The notes beneath the pieces were generated by a model. It was not told the origin of the DNA and searched no databases. It saw only the letters and a program-made list of their open reading frames with translations. Made by a program: the position numbers and the translations under genes. Below are positions 58,201 to 64,000 of a stretch of DNA of 64,000 nt, piece by piece (the stretch's first letter is position 1; the number at the start of each line of letters is the position of its first letter). Source of the DNA: Lactarius indigo (taxonomy: Eukaryota > Basidiomycota > Agaricomycetes > Russulales > Russulaceae); assembly GCA_025766275.1 (NCBI GenBank), contig JAFKAC010000002.1:3224001-3288000 (forward strand), in the 5' to 3' direction.

Positions 58201-59389
58201 TTGACTCTTTCATCTGCTCCCATGCCACCACGTAGCTGCTCGACGATGCACATGAGCAGAGGTGCACTATTTGCACCCACGTCGTCGACTGAGTCTATCT
58301 CGTCAACGTATCTAGGTAGACGTTAATCAGAAAGGATAAAGCTAAGAACGTAATTGGCAAACTCACGTCGCAGCAGTGTAAAGATGCGTGAGCTCTCGCT
58401 CGAATGGGGCATTACGGTTGCCGCCGACCTTCTTCAGGGCCGCGGTCTCAGTCTGGGCGACAATACCGACCTTATGACCCCGAGATAATAACCTTTGGTA
58501 ACAAAAAAAAAATACTCAGAGAAAGCACATGGTGAATGCGATAGTAATTACTTTCTGAGATGAATGTCACGCCGGTGAATAGGTATAGATGCTACGACGA
58601 AGTTACGGTCCGGGTATGCAACGATTCCGAGCTCCTTGGCAGCGATCTTCGCAGAAATTTGAATAAGTGATAACAAGGACAATCAATTCAGCAGACCTTT
58701 GCGTCGTCCCCAAAAAATTTGTACTTATAGCCGACTTCTATCATTAGAAGTACTCCTTCATGTTTAACTTTGAGTTGAAGAACCTATACACGATGAATGT
58801 TCTGGTGCTGGCGGATGAGAAGCTGGTCTACCTGCAACTCCAGCGCAGTGTATGGCTCGCCGCTGGGACCAAGTTCTGCTTGCTTTTTCGAAGGCTTCTC
58901 TTGAGTGGCCTTTCCTTTCTTCTTCTGCTCCGTCTTACGTGCGAATAACTGCTGCAGTTGTTTGAACTTGCCTTCCGACTCAGCTTCAGAAGAATCCGAT
59001 CCCCCCTGAGCGTGTTGATTAGGTGTGGTGCACACGTTCAATTGCCCTTCGGACTCCACGGGCGGGTTATTTGCTACCAAGAGTCGTCTGGCAAATTGCT
59101 CGCGGCGTTTCTTGGCCTCTGGAGCCATATGGCGCTTCTCTGGTGACTGAGAGGGCTCGTAGCACCATTGGGAGGCAGGCGAACGAGGAGGACAACTTTG
59201 AGGCTGCAATCGAGGAGACCGTAGAGCTGGTTCGTGTGCTGTCTTCAATTTCTTCGTGGGTGGTTCCTCGCCGTCTGAGATGGTGAGGTCTATAGGCGAC
59301 ATGGCCCGGGATAGGGGCCCAGAAGGGTTGGCAGAGCTAGCATTCTTAGTGTTCTGCGAGAAGAAGCTAGAGATCACTGGTTGTCGCAT
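55221..59389 (-). CDS. MSH3: MSH3 DNA mismatch repair protein
   Basis: Predicted 1069 residues, nineteen exons in transcript order: 58832-59389, 58697-58783, 58552-58646, 58367-58492, 58142-58311, 58067-58092, 57920-58011, 57718-57860, 57494-57668, 57314-57442, 57135-57267, 56830-57084, 56731-56776, 56627-56682, 56512-56567, 55962-56464, 55765-55901, 55374-55705, 55221-55311. The N-terminus has a PCNA-binding PIP box (QPVISSFF). The mismatch-binding domain has [18 protein letters not shown]. Core and clamp follow, then the ATPase with Walker [11 protein letters not shown] and Walker [13 protein letters not shown], and FITHYPLVG. Msh3 pairs with Msh2 as MutS-beta, which repairs insertion/deletion loops. 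The sixth exon is only 26 nt. The 60-nt intron at 55,902-55,961 has no in-frame stop, so its retention would add 20 residues inside the ATPase. The short exons come from phase and homology and need cDNA support. Confidence 0.93.
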
Positions 59390-59523
59390 ACTAGACTCTC
59401 GCTTCAGCATAGTACGCGACTGGCAAAGGCACGGCGAACTCTGGCTCGACACGGTCACGGATACGTACGGACCGGCAGAACTGAGCCCGGATTTGACGGC
59501 CCGCTTCCCGAAGTCTCTCAACC
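59390..59523. promoter_or_regulatory. Shared promoter region, MSH3 / ATP12
   Basis: 134 bp between divergent start codons. No clear TATA box on either strand. Confidence 0.55.
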
Positions 59524-60676
59524 ATGACGGCGACGAGGATGATGCACAGGCTGAGGTTCCCGCAAGCTCGCACATTGAAACCCCTCCATATGCCACAGAG
59601 TGCCACATGGCCATCCCGAAGATTGGCATCAACTGTGGTCCCAGATGGCAGTACTCCAGTCACCGCAACAAATCGTAGGTCTTCACATACGTTGTTGCCT
59701 TCGTTAGACCCATACACGCACAGGCGCAGAGGCCACGCTTAAAAGATTTTGGAAAGGCGTTGAAATCGAAGAAAGAGGAGATTCTCTTGCTATCATGCTT
59801 GACTCTCGTGCTCTCAAGACTCCCGGAGGAAAGGCTTTACTCCTGCCGCGGTCAAAACTCATTGCCGCCGCGCTCATTGTGACGGAGTGGGAGAATCAGC
59901 GGAACGTGCTGAAGCCGCATGCACTACCTATGGTACGCCATTTATGACCCTGTCACTACAAGTTGGGCACTTCGTTCAATATTTAAGACCAGACCTCGCT
60001 AGCAGCACGTGCAATAGACACGATGGATGACGTTCCAACTCGTACGGATGTACGCACCGCCCTGCTCAAGTACCTTGACACCGATACCATCTGGTACTGT
60101 ACTTCCTTCTTTACTCGTCCTACTCATCCTTCCGACACACGGCGGTTTAGCTTCCACCAGGACTATCCTGACCCCCTTGTGCGTCTACAAGACGAGCACT
60201 GGAATCCGCTGCTTGCTTGGGCTCGTGATACTTTCAACATCGAGCTCTTGACTTCCCAGTCCGTTATATTCAGCGCCCAACCAGACGCGACGAAGAAAAC
60301 CCTAGATGAAGCACTACAAAAACTTGATTCATGGCAAATGGCCGGTTGCGTATCGTTTGCAGCGATCCTTTCAGTGTGACGTGATCCACTCATTATAAGT
60401 CATTGACAGCGGTGGAGCGTGCCACATATACAACGAAGTCACTCATCATAGCCCTCGCGCTTATTCACGGTCGCATTACTGCTGAGCAGGCAGCTTTGGC
60501 CTCCCAAGTTGAAGTTGCGAGCCAAATTGAGCGCTGGGGCGAGGTCGAAGATTGTGCGTCGGTTACCTTTTTCTTGATCTGAAGAGCTTACTTCATGCAC
60601 CTCAGCCCATGACGTTGATTACCACGACGTGCGAAGGCACATTGGCAGTGTAACCTGTCTACTAGCCTCAGTATAG
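59524..60676 (+). CDS. ATP12: ATP12, mitochondrial F1-ATPase assembly chaperone
   Basis: Predicted 308 residues, five exons: 59524-59674, 59724-59932, 59993-60344, 60410-60553, 60606-60676. The N-terminus (MTATRMMHRLRFPQARTLKP and on to about residue 35) is Arg-rich and lacks acidic residues until after the SRRLAST stretch, as a mitochondrial presequence should. The mature part has FWKGVEIEER, LDSRALKTPGGKALLLP, TEWENQ, LARAID-like LAARAIDTM, HWNPLLAWARDTFNIEL and VERATYTTKSLIIALAL, all typical of Atp12. The chaperone binds the F1 alpha subunit before assembly of ATP synthase in the matrix. The start was chosen because only this frame gives a presequence that splices in phase to the conserved domain. 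It is divergent from MSH3. Confidence 0.92.
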
Positions 60677-60855
60677 GTCACACACCACTATGAGCGTGTC
60701 ATTCGTCCCAGTACTTCGTTATGGAAGCATTTATTGCACAAATAGTGACGCGTCGGCCGCACGAGATGCAAACCACAACACCGAGTCACCTGGAATCACT
60801 AATGTGGACCGTAAACAACTGAGGCTGTCAGGCCAACCCCCAAATATCAAAGATC

Positions 60856-62320
60856 CTATGCTTGCGCAAGGCGAGGGTCAAACCCACTCGGAAACACCTG
60901 CCGCACATTGACATTGATCCGCGCAGTGCGCATATACCGCGCATACGGTGCCCACATCCCCCCAGTGACTGTATCACCCTCGTCAAGATACGTCGGCAGT
61001 GTTCCCTCGAGTATGCGTGGGACCCCGTGGTACGCACGCCGACAAGCCGGGCCTGACATGACGACGATGTCACCTGAGCGCAGCAGGATGGAAACTGGCT
61101 TGACATCCCGCGTGAGACCGCCGACGAGGAAGATAGCAGCGTTGCCAAGACTTTTTCGGTGCATCAGTCAAGACGAGGTGAGACAAAGAGAGATAGATGG
61201 CTCACGAAATCGAAACAAGCGGCGAGGTGGCGCAAATCTCGGAACGGTCGACATGGCCCATGAGACTATCTTTAATCTGATAGAAGTTGACGATGCCAGC
61301 ATCGGGCTCTGCAAGGTGTGGTGCATAGCTTGAGCCACAAACATAAACCACAGATGCAAGTGGGCCTATTTGGGATGCTAACCGTACGTTTCGTTCCACG
61401 TTCGCCAGTCGGAAGCTCCTTCCCAACCATCGAGCAGCTCTGTGGCTGCACCCCCGAATACTTCTTCCCAACGGATGCTATGCACGACTTCTAAACACAC
61501 CCTCCGAAACGGTTCACCAACTGGCTGAACCTCTCGCGCGAAATCGTACTGCTTTGTACCCCAATGGTAAGACCAACCAATGTTCGCCCAGCGAAGACGT
61601 GGGACTAGCTGCGCAGTGCCAATCGGTTGCGCGTGCGCAGATGGTACCGACGAGGGCTTCGGTGTACTCGTGATGAAAGAGAATGTAGCGGGTGAAGCGG
61701 GTGTATTTGAGACAAGGCGCCGCGGACCTGGGGAGTTCGGTAGGGTTGTGGAAGGAGGACGAGGTTGAACGACGGTTTCGGGTGAACTGAGATATGTAGA
61801 CCAGAGGCCAGACTGTGGGAGGATATAGTGGGTATCCAAGTTGGTTTCGTTTGGATATTTGGCGTGATCGCAGAGGGACCATCTAATCAAATCGCGCTGC
61901 GCCTCGTCTGAGACAAATGCCGGTAAAATCACCAAACCTTCAGAAAACACGTCAGCCCGACGCAAGTCCCGGTTATTACAGTCAACACCCACCGGGAACG
62001 TCAACAACCGCAAAAGCCCTGGGTGTTCCCGCCCCTCCGGGTTTTTGTCGAGCACCATCAAGACCAATCTCCTTGACCGGAACTGCATCGGAGCGCCCTT
62101 TCCATCCTGTCTGTTCGATATCTGCGTGACTGCTCGCGTCCAACAAAGCAAGATCGAGAGCACCAGAGAGGTCTGGAGGAGGGAAGCGAGCTTTGTACTT
62201 CTTCTCTGCCGTTCTGAAGGGCGTCCAATCGGGATCAGTGCCCCCATCGCGATTCTTAGTAGTCTTATAGTGGTGTCTCCTAGCGCGTTTGTACTCCCTG
62301 CTGGTTGGGTCGAGCAACAT
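60856..62320 (-). CDS. ALKBH1-like Fe(II)/2-oxoglutarate dioxygenase
   Basis: Predicted 426 residues, four exons: 61993-62320, 61383-61937, 61206-61308, 60856-61150. Conserved blocks are GLVILPAFVSDEAQRDLIRW, LRWANIGWSYHWGTKQYDF, YEPDAGIVNFYQIKDSLMGH followed by VD (Fe ligands H-x-D), RAYHGVPRI (third ligand H) and ARINVNVRQV (Arg that binds 2-oxoglutarate). The YEPDAG junction is rebuilt by splicing 61,383 to 61,308. Members oxidatively demethylate nucleic acids; ALKBH1 relatives act on tRNA, mitochondrial RNA or DNA 6mA, so the substrate here is open. An insert of about 60 residues rich in Pro/Ser (PETVVQPRPPSTTLPNSPG) separates the N-terminal and core blocks. ATGs at 62,368 and 62,371 are alternative starts. 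Confidence 0.9.
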
Positions 62321-62424
62321 GACTAAAATTTGAAAGCGGGTGACGTGTGTCTCTGCCGAGTTGGTCATCACATTAGCTCTCTCGGCGGCCTTCCTTCCTT
62401 CCGTCCCGCCCCGCCACTGTTCTT
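62321..62424. promoter_or_regulatory. Shared promoter region, ALKBH1-like / LETM1
   Basis: 104 bp between divergent start codons, the tightest pair in the window. No TATA box was seen. Confidence 0.55.

Positions 62425-64000
<1,576 letters not shown>

Overview
The window is nuclear DNA of a filamentous basidiomycete, most likely a mushroom-forming Agaricomycete. The evidence is small GT-AG introns (mostly 45-65 bp) in every host gene, a retaining trehalose phosphorylase of the mushroom type, chromodomain Ty3/Gypsy retrotransposons, and a fungal housekeeping gene set. It has two halves: a retrotransposon block (about 1-36,000) and a compact gene-rich block (about 36,300-64,000).

Retrotransposon block. 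One family of chromovirus-type Ty3/Gypsy elements, with 469-509 bp LTRs bounded TGTTAC...GTAACA, accounts for nearly everything up to 33,916. Element Z (1-3366) is cut by the window start. Element A (3952-19,535) has a CTTAC/CTTAT target-site duplication and is split by a younger element B (6678-14,446) inserted in A's protease region with a GAAAA duplication. Element C (gag from about 21,465) has lost its 5' LTR and carries an unrelated 614-bp solo LTR (22,338-22,951, GTTCC duplication). C shares its 3' LTR with a gag-less copy E (29,288-33,916). Elements A and B carry a PBS complementary to the predicted mRNA 5' end (Tf1-like self-priming). A, B and C carry a G GGT TTT -1 frameshift site with a conserved hairpin at the gag/pol junction. 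All five copies have a roughly 400-residue extension after the chromodomain of unknown function. A G-rich degenerate repeat (33,925-34,925) and a diverged related LTR (about 35,230-35,612) end the block.

Gene-rich block. In order: a PHD-JmjC histone demethylase (JHDM1 type, +), a small uncertain ORF (-), a TFIIB-like zinc-ribbon protein (-), trehalose phosphorylase (+), nucleolar Pol5 (+), CDC25 phosphatase (-), MSH3 mismatch-repair protein (-), ATP12 assembly factor (+), an ALKBH1-like dioxygenase (-), and a LETM1/Mdm38 protein (+, runs off the end). Exon joins were worked out by hand; every complete model sums to a multiple of three and keeps phase across each intron.

Three gene pairs are head-to-head with only 104-161 bp between start codons (TFIIB-like/trehalose phosphorylase, MSH3/ATP12, ALKBH1/LETM1) and probably share promoters. 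The genes are housekeeping functions (chromatin, transcription, ribosome biogenesis, cell cycle, DNA repair, mitochondria) and do not form one pathway. No tRNA, rRNA or CRISPR was found.
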